Shown: in pieces, positions 21,601 through 26,529 of the stretch
Layout: the number at the start of each line of letters is the position of its first letter
Position numbering within the stretch: position 1 is the first letter of the stretch
IMG/VR virus record: IMGVR_UViG_3300025759_009106
Coordinates: 1 to 30,404 of that record
DNA: 30,404 nucleotides
Source: a virus
Reading direction: 5' to 3' (one strand)
Notes under the pieces: generated by a model
What the model was told of the DNA's origin: nothing
What the model saw: only the letters and a program-made list of their open reading frames with translations
The model's database searches: none
Program-made: the position numbers and the translations under genes

Positions 21601-24600
21601 GCCATTGAGTATCTCCAACTTAATCGTTCAGACCAAGCAATTAAGAGATCAAAGACAAACCTAACAGATGAAATGTGGGAACATGCCAAGGAACTGGCTA
21701 ACCAATACGCTGCTGTAATTGATTTATGGATGAGCGGAGCCAAAGAAACAGGTATTCTATCAAAAGATTCCTTGGCACCCAACGATAGAATGGCTTTCAT
21801 GTTAAGAAGCAAGGCTTTGGAAAGAGCAGGACAGGATTCAACAACACAATTTGTTTCTGCTTTGCAAAAAGCCTATGAACATAGGATTCAAAATCAACTC
21901 CACCCAACAGGATCCATTGATTCGTTTGGTTTTTACCTATCAAACCTCTTTCCTCAGTTTGGATACGAGAAGGAGTTCTTCATTCAACACTTTGAAAACA
22001 GAAAGAGAGTCCAAAATGGAGAACAAATTGAGGATTTCGATGCTCAGGTTGCCGTAGTCAATACAATACTAAAGATGGCACGAAGAAAGTTCATCAAAAA
22101 CGTAAGAAGAAGAGACAGAACAGTAACTGAAAAAGATGCTGGAGCCAGATTTGACAGAAACATTACCGATATTCTAGAATGGAGAGTTGTGGGAGAGAGC
22201 ATTGAGTTTGCAACAAAGCAACTCATGCGTCAGATCCACTCTGGAACAACATACAACGTCTTATTTAGTGATGAAAGTGCTAGGATCATGGACATAATCA
22301 GTGCCATAAGCCGATCAAACAGCAGAAAACTTAATTCGGCAAAGGCAGATGACATCATTGATAGAAAGTTTTATAATGATTTATTCAACACAAAGGTAAG
22401 ATTCAAACCAAATCCACTCTGGATGAAGGATAGTCGAAGACCAAAAACAATTTCCGACCTGCATACAACCATGTTGTTGAAGGAGATGGGCAACAATGCG
22501 TACCTTCCCAACGCAAATGCCTTCCATCTTTCATTCACTGACATGATGAATACCCCAACCTTGACTGAATCCGAAAAGGCAATTCTTTCTAGTGGGTTTG
22601 AACAAGACCTATCTCAAGTAATTCTTGGGGTATCCAAGACACTTGGAAGAAAATACATTGGAAGGTTGTCTGTAATGGACATTACAGGTGTAACAGGAAT
22701 TGAGTTTTCCGATGTAATCGACGCCATAAAGGAATCCAAGAATGGAGATGAGGCATGGACAAATGCTTTAGATGCGATCCAAAGAAAACATGATCTTGCC
22801 ATTGGAGCAGCAGCAGTATTCGATGATACCGCAGATAATGGAATGTGGGGCTTGATAGCAAGAGCAGGCAAGGCATCTACGGATGTCATATGGGGAGGAA
22901 ACCAAGGTGCTGCCACTCTTATATTTGAGGGGTTTCTTGGTTCCGTAACTGACATTATGTATGGACAAAATCCCCTCTTGTTGTGGAAAGATGTACTTTC
23001 AAACATTGCCAACCTCTTTGTAGGAGTCTATGGGGGAAGAGGATACCTCAATAATCAAAACTTCAATGCTGATCTTGGTGCTTTGTTTGACATGGAAAAC
23101 ATAATGTCTGAAGTCATGGATCCATCTTTTACAAATTATGCCACTGTTGATTCCGATGAGACAGGAAAATTAGCAAGATTTCAAAATTGGTGGTGGAGAA
23201 AACTAAGACAAGGACATAGAGTAGCACCTGTTGCAGTAAGAAATTCCTTAAAACTTCAAGGACAAAGACTTATTTTCCAACGACTAAGCCTTCTTGACAA
23301 GTATCGAAAGGCTTTGGAAAACTATAAGGGACCGCATAATCTTAAGAAGTTTAAGAAAATATTGAGAGAAGTTGGATCAGTAAGGAATCTTGATCTATGG
23401 GGCACCGAAAGTTCTGTTCTATTGAAGATGTCAGAGGCAGGGGTGTTCAAATCAGAACGCACAATCACAGCAATAAAGTTCTTGTTTGACAACTTCAGAA
23501 AGAAAAACGGGCTTATAGATTATGTGGAACTTCAAAAGCAGTTGGCTTTCATCATCAAAGAAAGAGGTGTTGATGGCATTGTAGCCCCAAACATAACCGT
23601 AAAAGACCTGAAAGACGCTATGGTGGTTGTCAACAAGTTCCAAGAAAAGTATGCAGAAGATACAATGGTCGTAAGCCACCCAATGGATAGACCAACCGGA
23701 TCTCACCCAGCATCGTTCTTGTTCAACTTGTATCGTTCATTCCCAAAACTTTTCATGGCACAGCATGTTTTAGACAAGTATCAAAGATTAACAAATCGCC
23801 AATTTGTAACCCACCTTCTATCCGCATTTGCCTTGGATATTATTTACAATGTTGCATTGATGTATGCTTCTGGAGCAATAGATGATGATATGTTGGAAAG
23901 GATTCGGAAGGGAGACGTAACTACAAGAGATGTGCAGATGATTGTTGCTATCGTCTTAAGAAACCCAATTATAAGCAATCGCATGCTTACCAACATTGCT
24001 GTTCAGGGAACAAACCTCCTTGCTTTCCAGATGCTTGGAAACCGTCCGGGAATGCCATCTTTTCCACAACTTGGAATGCTTTTGCTTCCACCATCTGCTA
24101 TTGCAGCCATAAGTGCAATATATAAATCAGGAAAACCAGTAGCAGATGCAATTAAGGGTGACTTCGATACTGCATCATTTGTAAATCACTTCAGTAAACT
24201 GGTTCCGGGAGTTGGTCTCTTAACCAGAACAGCCTTAAACGAACTTATTGAAGAAGAAAAGAAGTCAACAACAAGAGGAGGCAGAAGCGCATCTGCCACA
24301 AGCACATTCATTAGCAACATGGATAGCCAAGACTACTCTGATAAACAACTTCTTAAAGATGTATTGAAGGAGTTTTTTCCAAATGCATTAGACAATATCC
24401 CCCCAACAAGAGGGATGGCTTTGCCAGTAGAGGTTATGAGCAACCTAGATCGCTTCAGAGAGGCTACAAAACCCAAGGCTCCCCAGACACCCCCAGCCAC
24501 ACAAAGCCCAGCACAGGCGGCTCCCGTGGCTCCTACGCAAGCTCCAGCACCATCTGGTCCTAGAGCCACAAATCCCGCAACCCCACCCCCAGAATTAGGA

Positions 24601-24609
24601 GGACCGTAA
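12643..24609 (+). CDS. Giant 3988-aa virion/ejection protein with exonuclease and zincin motifs
   Basis: One uninterrupted 11,967-bp frame, SD AAGGAG at 12629-12634. Residues about 30-270 are a charged coiled-coil-like region. A complete DEDDy exonuclease signature follows: Exo I SFDIET (D588, E590), Exo II TFNGSGFD (N646, D651) and Exo III YITGD (Y770, D774). Near residue 2580 there is HEITH with EEFLAEW (E2646) about 62 residues on, a gluzincin-type metallopeptidase pattern. Near the C-terminus RSFPKLFMAQHVLDKY and hydrophobic segments (about 3722-3745 and 3790-3835) recall gp16-type membrane-active ends. The last 45 residues are Pro/Ala-rich. Only one cysteine (C6) is present. Size and multi-domain make-up fit phage polyvalent/ejection proteins. 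Position suggests the T7 gp16 role, three times longer. I found no RNA-polymerase motifs. Confidence 0.85.
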   Translation: MAKKPCPPDIKEKILNEYRETLTGLDPQEIENLVEAMSLKLDGKFNYNEIGVVNKLTVEEQNELAQLRKELISGLQKRKKKNVESILGDKYERFKELHYRESAGGRERVVSEQEKPKTRRSQVAALQDQIEVLESAGETEKAEGVRRVLEILKRIENKNNIAGRNNQKIREIKERYDIIESEISQVREALNQSVFDATGQEEISLIEARDSKQQSLSNTGRRIEKVKEAITRAKKDGNKEALAKLKKERDQLSSKARKEAKELLKAEELLKDFNKRKEASKRGNTANAYLQTLEMESLKLARELSKYGSSNGYIFHRLIENGPATAREISNALKTAKEKIDARRKIIDELMEHRKSEGLDTMLVVDLATILGPRFVLSRADNKSELSFEETDKLFREYRKRAMAHAALTNQFISDTEFADRRSLKALEDLFNSIDASTVIDGHDPQPLVEGSTMEERVERSTPGVTSERWNKEVNTGRQLFNVLRLFAGRINTLRSLPNFGKYVDIDYIWAILLDIPELRDRHPMQMFPDAARYSTVNETMDKPEDQDIKSAARAVLSELGISDDILLGREFTDFEGWKYEARIVSFDIETFVGGEEGIHTIGLTVNGERRLMYAADQRFSPEELMNVLQEIESLQNNNHILTTFNGSGFDLLQMAKAIGTEEAYKLAARIALRSVDIMHNVASWEASNMAGGGTGKNFSLANVSEAVGATMAGKVESYWASLWFLRSKGITVTVDDLSKVAISDAEKKIIVDDANNYTPEEARISLENYITGDIDSTAIVFSNLEKVARGTATLNIKDKHGTSFILPANLMQPNWNMDTRYSSFFGGFRQAMSDWKFSSETGRRMFDQYSALVPDGSYGRVEFDLDKVMGRIVSMMTATMVLDPKSRILGRTIASIAQTDMTPDEKIASSFIGLITNLQESSTEVNKKMFADSGNRLPLKLQTYAEGGDRLPTFNYAEGTVEEQENLYIASMVQAMKDQIKLSRLTVEDISKSIGYEGVVTDGNDNSYAELAKFIVTKYTRHRNFSLADFGNGNLDFAPAQNVGRGLIQAVTDQRQGFKKSLNRERTFQENVDVVENPEEIEKSIENPLNETFLTRIFRHPNQHEVNNIIPISVADIQTAIWDFKLRERIKHILSYEFKTNEEAQEVIKQYQDLVADVEEVLGETKTEVLKLLPNVNNAVLGNKVDSIDEIRERIVEALLDLPQMLFLWQHDSVTSGENEKMFWDESTQKTYVDDALSPGSFNSIGLISTMGPQFAWSLSYFQSDDPVKQRVFYEKLFLKSLERGRALFEKNKDVYSVSNYRDYNMNGVHHAAALHLAYSKDRESRILNLLLELNNDKITGEIQDRYNKIGESIIENQDAIRETLSRLGDKRKLEQFDAIVDFIKMDNANTFREIMKGAAIPRNYLSGVQGIKRGIREKIKELDIAVPFDVNFLSEMLVNESNVINMFLLDSALSTITYQERIQLANKIAAEMSDVYSNATWFRELKNIAAKTGASTESWFAGSQIRDLIEERILWESKVTGKSVEAVKEKYKSRVEKAEEYVRKVRKEAGISGKVDIRSSEHMRNLNIILLGDEFAYKNLPTLRAINAMNRVSFRMNMDAFMRQASMLPFHIDPADSLGFELYNIYFSFGHDTFGERFYPTGMNGVIPINSSFASVVRYLTQGGKNDNPNAMWELKDNMLYNMSREEAIAEIDKIMAKNIALQFAREHMPKFGDYVGESQESLSKFLSDWKERSSLEDQAFIRAERDSVRLTDKERAELKKNGGYVGMIMRAILNENNTRNSTFDTTYLPGVERSVKGFAALRPEYASMRWEDRGIFSLMEIHYNRRLENARQYRASIKDEDPKSVNDILPPSSAGYVNPFENSPTPMPHVYETPFDFIHEMTYGDSNSSVERRATHLRNRLQEFARINGFDSLLPETGSGDYARIYTIMEIQRKVLDKFVKKIMKIIDSPNAYEEMLMARMEMLSDLTERFEFHQNVSQQEVLIQDLGNMIGIKGSDVAGMLYIDVFKYLKNRGVDPLSKISLGLSPMNTLKTDPDTPTGKERPAPATMAQKIQGVEAFQVITNILYSEVGRQYATKFLKEKLTPEEFDALEKDRNGFVTLSSIPMQYQNHIALWLYSPQGGLNNFDITREIPLYIFMDEVTGETYIHTESEESIARRIDYSPMAQPVRIAMGSFNMNNKTNGKAQYHLTPEDLSQMLTALRNVSFFERIALAGATRSDIGMTVTPEMRMVSAEKSRFYEAQRIMYGNEMDLLSFLHNESGNKLETTISTKRRDEFGMPLVVYDATYYTGGEKYGNVPALVEAYAGYVNQAIMMARKYGLEEEAENLVNFIKDNVKNKDGDFNLIPAMIIVASAYDKPISHQLKLLTGYFGAGVSDEYIRSLHTKVSKIASTYLMVTSRTEPRNPFFHQAKRMVEILGTVNVMNTNLSENFIGYDGSPEHDSLIRKAVERANQLYMFDRGRRSSPGEASSNASESLFVNPEYQTLLDPNSRNTINNAIVEMVENNVISEETAGMFRSMIAIIADKNDAFLDGLSIQLDPNLETEGESQRYDNRFVIKLNPRLLKERAVPEIIEVFAHEITHIARLKYIKTGGDSWRKLTAFFRDPSAQETMHSMVSAMYSGDKFEINSLIQHFKSNPEEFLAEWGAFVLIAEATKESNRKLRDKYTKASESSMAAQEATSWWKRAFARVKKLAQTITIGMNEFRSKHPKIMKLMDDVVEEMFNFDGSFDRSRPHVVAESGSFQYPRRFFEKGTGILDVNKLMSLYYDFQVRDELGRLSIQLDPTKQKILDDVEKRLAAVEGRRNLLGQDIQEYSQAISEMYDIMNENPENRRLSPQNRSQRIALANLVLEKVAEQRGERVGGSEAEDAIRTVGDKASELFKHALDVLYNGTSRTPGKKGLWGTSGIGGGNDSGLTYASSETILAALGYLLDSSKGSAQNVFTTQNQGIISRWSAIRQEINTASLMVHSIKGRWGKDSNKVLFGAIEYLQLNRSDQAIKRSKTNLTDEMWEHAKELANQYAAVIDLWMSGAKETGILSKDSLAPNDRMAFMLRSKALERAGQDSTTQFVSALQKAYEHRIQNQLHPTGSIDSFGFYLSNLFPQFGYEKEFFIQHFENRKRVQNGEQIEDFDAQVAVVNTILKMARRKFIKNVRRRDRTVTEKDAGARFDRNITDILEWRVVGESIEFATKQLMRQIHSGTTYNVLFSDESARIMDIISAISRSNSRKLNSAKADDIIDRKFYNDLFNTKVRFKPNPLWMKDSRRPKTISDLHTTMLLKEMGNNAYLPNANAFHLSFTDMMNTPTLTESEKAILSSGFEQDLSQVILGVSKTLGRKYIGRLSVMDITGVTGIEFSDVIDAIKESKNGDEAWTNALDAIQRKHDLAIGAAAVFDDTADNGMWGLIARAGKASTDVIWGGNQGAATLIFEGFLGSVTDIMYGQNPLLLWKDVLSNIANLFVGVYGGRGYLNNQNFNADLGALFDMENIMSEVMDPSFTNYATVDSDETGKLARFQNWWWRKLRQGHRVAPVAVRNSLKLQGQRLIFQRLSLLDKYRKALENYKGPHNLKKFKKILREVGSVRNLDLWGTESSVLLKMSEAGVFKSERTITAIKFLFDNFRKKNGLIDYVELQKQLAFIIKERGVDGIVAPNITVKDLKDAMVVVNKFQEKYAEDTMVVSHPMDRPTGSHPASFLFNLYRSFPKLFMAQHVLDKYQRLTNRQFVTHLLSAFALDIIYNVALMYASGAIDDDMLERIRKGDVTTRDVQMIVAIVLRNPIISNRMLTNIAVQGTNLLAFQMLGNRPGMPSFPQLGMLLLPPSAIAAISAIYKSGKPVADAIKGDFDTASFVNHFSKLVPGVGLLTRTALNELIEEEKKSTTRGGRSASATSTFISNMDSQDYSDKQLLKDVLKEFFPNALDNIPPTRGMALPVEVMSNLDRFREATKPKAPQTPPATQSPAQAAPVAPTQAPAPSGPRATNPATPPPELGGP

Positions 24610-24869
24610 TGGCAAAGAAAAAAGGTGCAATGAAAGGTTGCAATATTGGAAACAAATGCAAAGATCCCAAGGGCGGGCTTACCGCCAAGGGTAGAGCCAT
24701 GATTAACAGAAAAACAGGCTCCAATCTCAAACCACCCCAACCGGGAGGGGGACCACGCAAGAAATCCTTCTGTGCCCGCAACCTAGGACAAATCAAGAAA
24801 TTCAATATTGATTGTAAAAAGACTCCCGATAAACGAGCATGTAAGGCAAGAAGAAAGTGGGCGTGCTGA
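24609..24869 (+). CDS. Small basic Cys-rich protein, 86 aa
   Basis: The start overlaps the giant gene's stop by one base (TAATG) and has a strong SD, AGGAGG (24597-24602). The sequence is MAKKKGAMKGCNIGNKCKD, then KGGLTAKGRAMINRKTGSNL, then a Pro/Gly turn, then RKKSFCARNLG and a Cys/Lys-rich end (KKTPDKRACKARRKWAC). It has six cysteines. The GGLTAKGR..NRKTGSNLKPP motif is one I recall from small uncharacterised proteins of aquatic phages (possibly the DUF6321 group; from memory, unverified). The high Lys/Arg content and paired cysteines suggest a nucleic-acid-binding or metal-binding mini-protein. The function is unknown. Confidence 0.75.
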   Translation: MAKKKGAMKGCNIGNKCKDPKGGLTAKGRAMINRKTGSNLKPPQPGGGPRKKSFCARNLGQIKKFNIDCKKTPDKRACKARRKWAC

Positions 24870-24870
24870 T

Positions 24871-25029
24871 ATGGCAAAAAAGAAAGCAAAGCGAGACGCC
24901 TGCTACTCCAAAGTAAAAAGTCGTTATACCAAATGGCCCAGCGCATACGCATCCGGGGCACTTGTAAAATGCCGAAAGGTCGGAGCCAAGAACTGGGGAA
25001 AGGGTAAGTCCAATGGCAAAAAAGGCTAA
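24871..25029 (+). CDS. Small basic protein, 52 aa (KRDACYSKVKSRY family)
   Basis: ATG at 24871 follows the previous stop (24867-24869) by one base. An upstream in-frame ATG at 24808 would run through the conserved end of the 86-aa gene, so it is rejected. The product is MAKKKAKRDACYSKVKSRYT followed by KWPSAYASGALVKCRKVGAK and a Lys/Gly tail. The pattern DACY.KVK.RY..WPSAYASGALVKCRKVGA is a widespread unannotated motif I recall in phages, with two cysteines. There is no clear SD, so coupling to the preceding gene is likely. The function is unknown. Confidence 0.75.
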   Translation: MAKKKAKRDACYSKVKSRYTKWPSAYASGALVKCRKVGAKNWGKGKSNGKKG

Positions 25030-25243
25030 CTTTGATCAAGAAAAGAAAAAAGGATTGCATGGATGGTTTAGTCGCAATCAAGGCAAGGGATGGGTGGATT
25101 GCAAAACAGGCAAGACATGCGGGAGAAAGTCTGCCAAGGGAGAAAGCAAACGACCATACCCAGCGTGCCGACCAACCAAAGCCATGTGTTCGTCAGCAAA
25201 GAATCGAAAGAAAGGACCGAAAAGCATTTCTTGGAAAAAATAA
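25013..25243 (+). CDS. Small basic Cys-containing protein, 76 aa
   Basis: It starts 17 bp inside the previous gene, with GGGTAAG shortly upstream. It contains KKKGLHGWFSRNQGKGWVDC, KTGKTCGRK, then YPACRPTKAMCSSAKNRKKG and ends SISWKK. The succession GWVDCKTG..CGRK...YPACRPT..MC has four cysteines that could hold a zinc ion. It recalls a family found in aquatic phages and some large DNA viruses (possibly DUF5872; from memory, unverified). It is the last gene of the virion-type block; the next 100 bp are non-coding. The function is unknown; small DNA-binding or virion-associated proteins are reasonable guesses. Confidence 0.75.
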   Translation: MAKKANFDQEKKKGLHGWFSRNQGKGWVDCKTGKTCGRKSAKGESKRPYPACRPTKAMCSSAKNRKKGPKSISWKK

Positions 25244-25343
25244 CTAAAAAGAAAATCGACTAGGGGGTCAGGAATTTACGGAGGGGTAGTAATATATTGG
25301 GAGGTAGCGTTACCCCCCTTACCCCCCTTAGGAAAGGAATAGC
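25244..25343 (+). other. Non-coding junction between virion block and early-type block
   Basis: This 100-bp stretch lies between the last small virion-block gene and the first early-type gene. It holds an A-rich start, AATTTACGGAGGGG, an AT-rich ATATATT, an imperfect hairpin around GGTAGCGTTACC, and two copies of TTACCCCCC in tandem (25308-25325). No convincing intrinsic terminator or sigma-type promoter is visible. It marks the point where base composition and gene type change, so a genome end or early promoter could lie here; this is inference. Confidence 0.4.
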
Positions 25344-25442
25344 ATGGAAAAGTGCATTAACATCATCACGTGGGTATTGTTGTACATGTTGGCTGCTATG
25401 CTAACAACCACCCTTATTATCTTGTGGATGGTGACAGTGTGA
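25344..25442 (+). CDS. 32-aa single-TM peptide
   Basis: ATG at 25344 has AAAGGA at 25333-25338 (5 nt spacing). The product is hydrophobic throughout its middle (ITWVLLYMLAAMLTTTLIIL) with a short charged start (MEKCIN), so a single membrane helix is expected. It ends GTGACAGTGTGA, a string that also ends the next gene (CDS 25529-25783), immediately before identical hairpins. The first gene of the early-type block in T7-like phages is often a small host-interacting factor. Membrane-located exclusion or host takeover would fit, but nothing specific can be read from the sequence. Confidence 0.6.
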   Translation: MEKCINIITWVLLYMLAAMLTTTLIILWMVTV

Positions 25443-25446
25443 CCTC

Positions 25447-25515
25447 GGCTCCCCCAGCAATGGGGGAGCCATGGCTGTACTGTTACAGCAAAGGCAAGCC
25501 CAGCCTACAGTGGGC
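25447..25515 (+). promoter_or_regulatory. Leader element 1: three hairpins plus pseudoknot, before CDS 25529
   Basis: Hairpin 1 is 25447-25470 (10-bp stem GGCTCCCCCA with GCAA tetraloop). Hairpin 2 is 25474-25489 (GCTGTA/TACAGC, loop CTGT). Hairpin 3 is 25492-25506 (AGGC/GCCT, 7-nt loop AAGCCCA). The loop GCCCA (25498-25502) can pair with TGGGC (25511-25515), one base before the SD AAAGGAG (25516-25522). Hairpin 3 and the loop differ in sequence from the other three copies, yet pairing is kept. The SP6-like promoter core is degraded in this copy. Confidence 0.65.
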
Positions 25516-25528
25516 AAAGGAGTCAGCA

Positions 25529-25783
25529 ATGACTACGAAGTTTGAAGATGTGTACCTTGGCGTGTCCCCCGGAGAATACGGTATTCGGATTGTTTATTCA
25601 AGGAACTACGCAGACAAGCGTCCGTCCTCACTGGTTGTGCGAGACGGACGGGATACGCTGGTGGTGGTTAAGGAAGTTCCCCTGACTTCTGGAAAGTCCA
25701 TGATCACCATTGCGTTGGATGCGTACGACGAAATGAGTAGTAATCGTCGCCTCATCGCCAAGATGCACGCAGAGACAGTGTGA
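25529..25783 (+). CDS. Small early-type protein, 84 aa, unknown
   Basis: The start at 25529 is set by AAAGGAG at 25516-25522. The frame stays open further upstream, but only by running through the leader hairpins. The product begins MTTKFEDVYLGVSPGEYGIR and has alternating strand-like segments (IRIVYS, SSLVVRDGRDTLVVVKEVPL, SMITIALDAYDE) with an acidic/basic helical end. It therefore looks like a small beta-rich domain. I do not recognise a family. It sits between two leader elements and its last codons, GACAGTGTGA, are shared with the 32-aa gene, showing that the duplicated segment begins inside the coding end. Confidence 0.7.
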   Translation: MTTKFEDVYLGVSPGEYGIRIVYSRNYADKRPSSLVVRDGRDTLVVVKEVPLTSGKSMITIALDAYDEMSSNRRLIAKMHAETV

Positions 25784-25787
25784 CCTC

Positions 25788-25875
25788 GGCTCCCCCAGCA
25801 ATGGGGGAGCCATGGCTGTACTGTTACAGCACATGCTATGCATATGCCCGATGCATAGCATGACACTACAGGGCA
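25788..25875 (+). promoter_or_regulatory. Leader element 2: three hairpins plus pseudoknot, before CDS 25890
   Basis: Hairpin 1 (25788-25811) is identical to copy 1, with a GCAA loop. Hairpin 2 (25815-25830) is GCTGTA/TACAGC with loop CTGT. Hairpin 3 (25832-25862) is a perfect 12-bp stem CATGCTATGCAT/ATGCATAGCATG with loop ATGCCCG. Loop bases TGCCC (25845-25849) are complementary to GGGCA (25871-25875), just upstream of the SD AAGGA (25878-25882). The 3' arm overlaps the SP6-like promoter. Confidence 0.7.
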
Positions 25876-25876
25876 A
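25854..25876 (+). promoter_or_regulatory. SP6-like phage promoter core P1
   Basis: The sequence TGACACTACA followed by GGGCAA matches the SP6 promoter core TGACACTATA from -10 to -1 in nine of ten positions. Transcription would start at G25871. The -17 to -11 region, CATAGCA, lies in the 3' arm of hairpin 3 of the leader. The predicted transcript would start 19 nt before the GTG start codon, so its untranslated leader would be just an SD. The same core recurs twice downstream. Confidence 0.6.
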
Positions 25877-25889
25877 CAAGGATCCAGCA

Positions 25890-26201
25890 GTGATCACGAT
25901 CTACCAACTCAGGCGTCTGGGCAAAAGCAATCCAATGTTCCCAGAGGACTATCGCAAGGTGTTCCATGTAAACACCCACAGCCCGAGGATTGCGTGGGAG
26001 GCAACGCAACCCGAACTCGACGCCCACACCGTCAGCATCATCGACTGGGATCACGCCCGCTCAACGGGCGTCGGGGACATTATGGTCCTCGACCGCTGCG
26101 TAGTTCTACTGGTTGAAAAGGCAGGCTTTTCATACCAGTTCGACCTCAGGGATAAGGACATGGCCTCCAACAGCAAGGAGATCCAATTCCTCAAGGGCTA
26201 A
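25890..26201 (+). CDS. Small early-type protein, 103 aa, unknown (GTG start)
   Basis: The start is GTG at 25890, with AAGGA (25878-25882) 7 nt upstream. The longer in-frame reading from 25812 would translate hairpins 2 and 3 of the leader, so I reject it. The product reads (M)ITIYQLRRLGKSNPMFPED, then VFHVNTHSPRIAWEATQPE and SIIDWDHARSTGVGDIMVLD, and ends with CVVLLVEKAGFSYQFDLRDK and a charged tail. It looks like a small alpha/beta domain. The TGVGDIMVLD...F motif, with small hydrophobic strands, recalls YodL-like or host-interacting small domains in mobile elements, but I cannot assign it. G+C-rich third codon positions match the RNA polymerase gene. Confidence 0.7.
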   Translation: MITIYQLRRLGKSNPMFPEDYRKVFHVNTHSPRIAWEATQPELDAHTVSIIDWDHARSTGVGDIMVLDRCVVLLVEKAGFSYQFDLRDKDMASNSKEIQFLKG

Positions 26202-26216
26202 CACAGTCCTACCCTC

Positions 26217-26306
26217 GGCTCCCCCAGCAATGGGGGAGCCTTTGGGCTGTACTGTTACAGCACATGCTATGCACATGCCCGATGCATGGCATGACACTAC
26301 AGGGCA
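26217..26306 (+). promoter_or_regulatory. Leader element 3: three hairpins plus pseudoknot, before CDS 26319
   Basis: Hairpin 1 (26217-26240) is identical to copies 1 and 2. Hairpin 2 (26246-26261) is GCTGTA/TACAGC with loop CTGT. Hairpin 3 (26263-26293) is CATGCTATGCAC/ATGCATGGCATG, with one G-U pair replacing A-U and an opened loop-closing pair. The loop TGCCC (26276-26280) can pair with GGGCA (26302-26306), next to the SD GGAG (26309-26312). The spacer between hairpins 1 and 2 differs from copies 1 and 2 (TTTGG instead of ATG). Confidence 0.7.
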
Positions 26307-26307
26307 A
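26285..26307 (+). promoter_or_regulatory. SP6-like phage promoter core P2
   Basis: TGACACTACA then GGGCAA; the predicted start is G26302, 17 nt before the ATG at 26319. It is identical to P1 from -12 to +6; the upstream part differs by one base (CATGGCA instead of CATAGCA). It overlaps the 3' arm of the leader's third hairpin. Confidence 0.6.
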
Positions 26308-26318
26308 TGGAGTTAGTA

Positions 26319-26516
26319 ATGGACCCAATGGTATGGATCCATAAATGGGAGAGGTATCTCCTGAACTGGAACATCACACATGATGTCTTTCCAAATCTGG
26401 AAAGCATCTGGGGTCGGCGTCCGAGTTATGTGGACGACGACCTGAGGCGTGAGGCGTTCCAGAAATGGGAAGCCGCCGTTACCAGACGCTCCAAGAATTA
26501 TTGGGGCGTAAAGTAA
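26319..26516 (+). CDS. Small early-type protein, 65 aa, unknown
   Basis: ATG at 26319 is preferred to the in-frame ATG at 26307 because GGAG (26309-26312) lies 6 nt upstream of the former and overlaps the latter. The product starts MDPMVWIHKWERYLLNWNIT and ends RSKNYWGVK. It is rich in Trp (six), Arg and acidic residues and is predicted mostly helical. A small, charged, Trp-rich protein just before the phage RNA polymerase could be a host-takeover or polymerase-modulating factor. This is inference from context; no family was recognised. Confidence 0.65.
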   Translation: MDPMVWIHKWERYLLNWNITHDVFPNLESIWGRRPSYVDDDLRREAFQKWEAAVTRRSKNYWGVK

Positions 26517-26529
26517 CAGTTCTACCCTT

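Noticed and set aside
12643-24609. N4-type virion RNA polymerase in the giant protein
   Set aside because: I searched by eye for the GR, motif A, R...K...YG and HD motifs and found no ordered set. The enzyme motifs present are exonuclease and zincin.
4910-24609. Lytic transglycosylase domain as in T7 gp16
   Set aside because: No convincing catalytic Glu with a GLMQ-type motif was seen in any of the large proteins, although a diverged one cannot be excluded.
25370-25528. N-terminal extension of the 84-aa protein
   Set aside because: It would translate the 32-aa gene region out of frame and all leader hairpins. A strong SD stands before the 25529 ATG.
25812-25889. N-terminal extension of the 103-aa protein
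   Set aside because: It reads through hairpins 2 and 3 of the leader and lacks an SD. GTG 25890 has AAGGA at the right distance.
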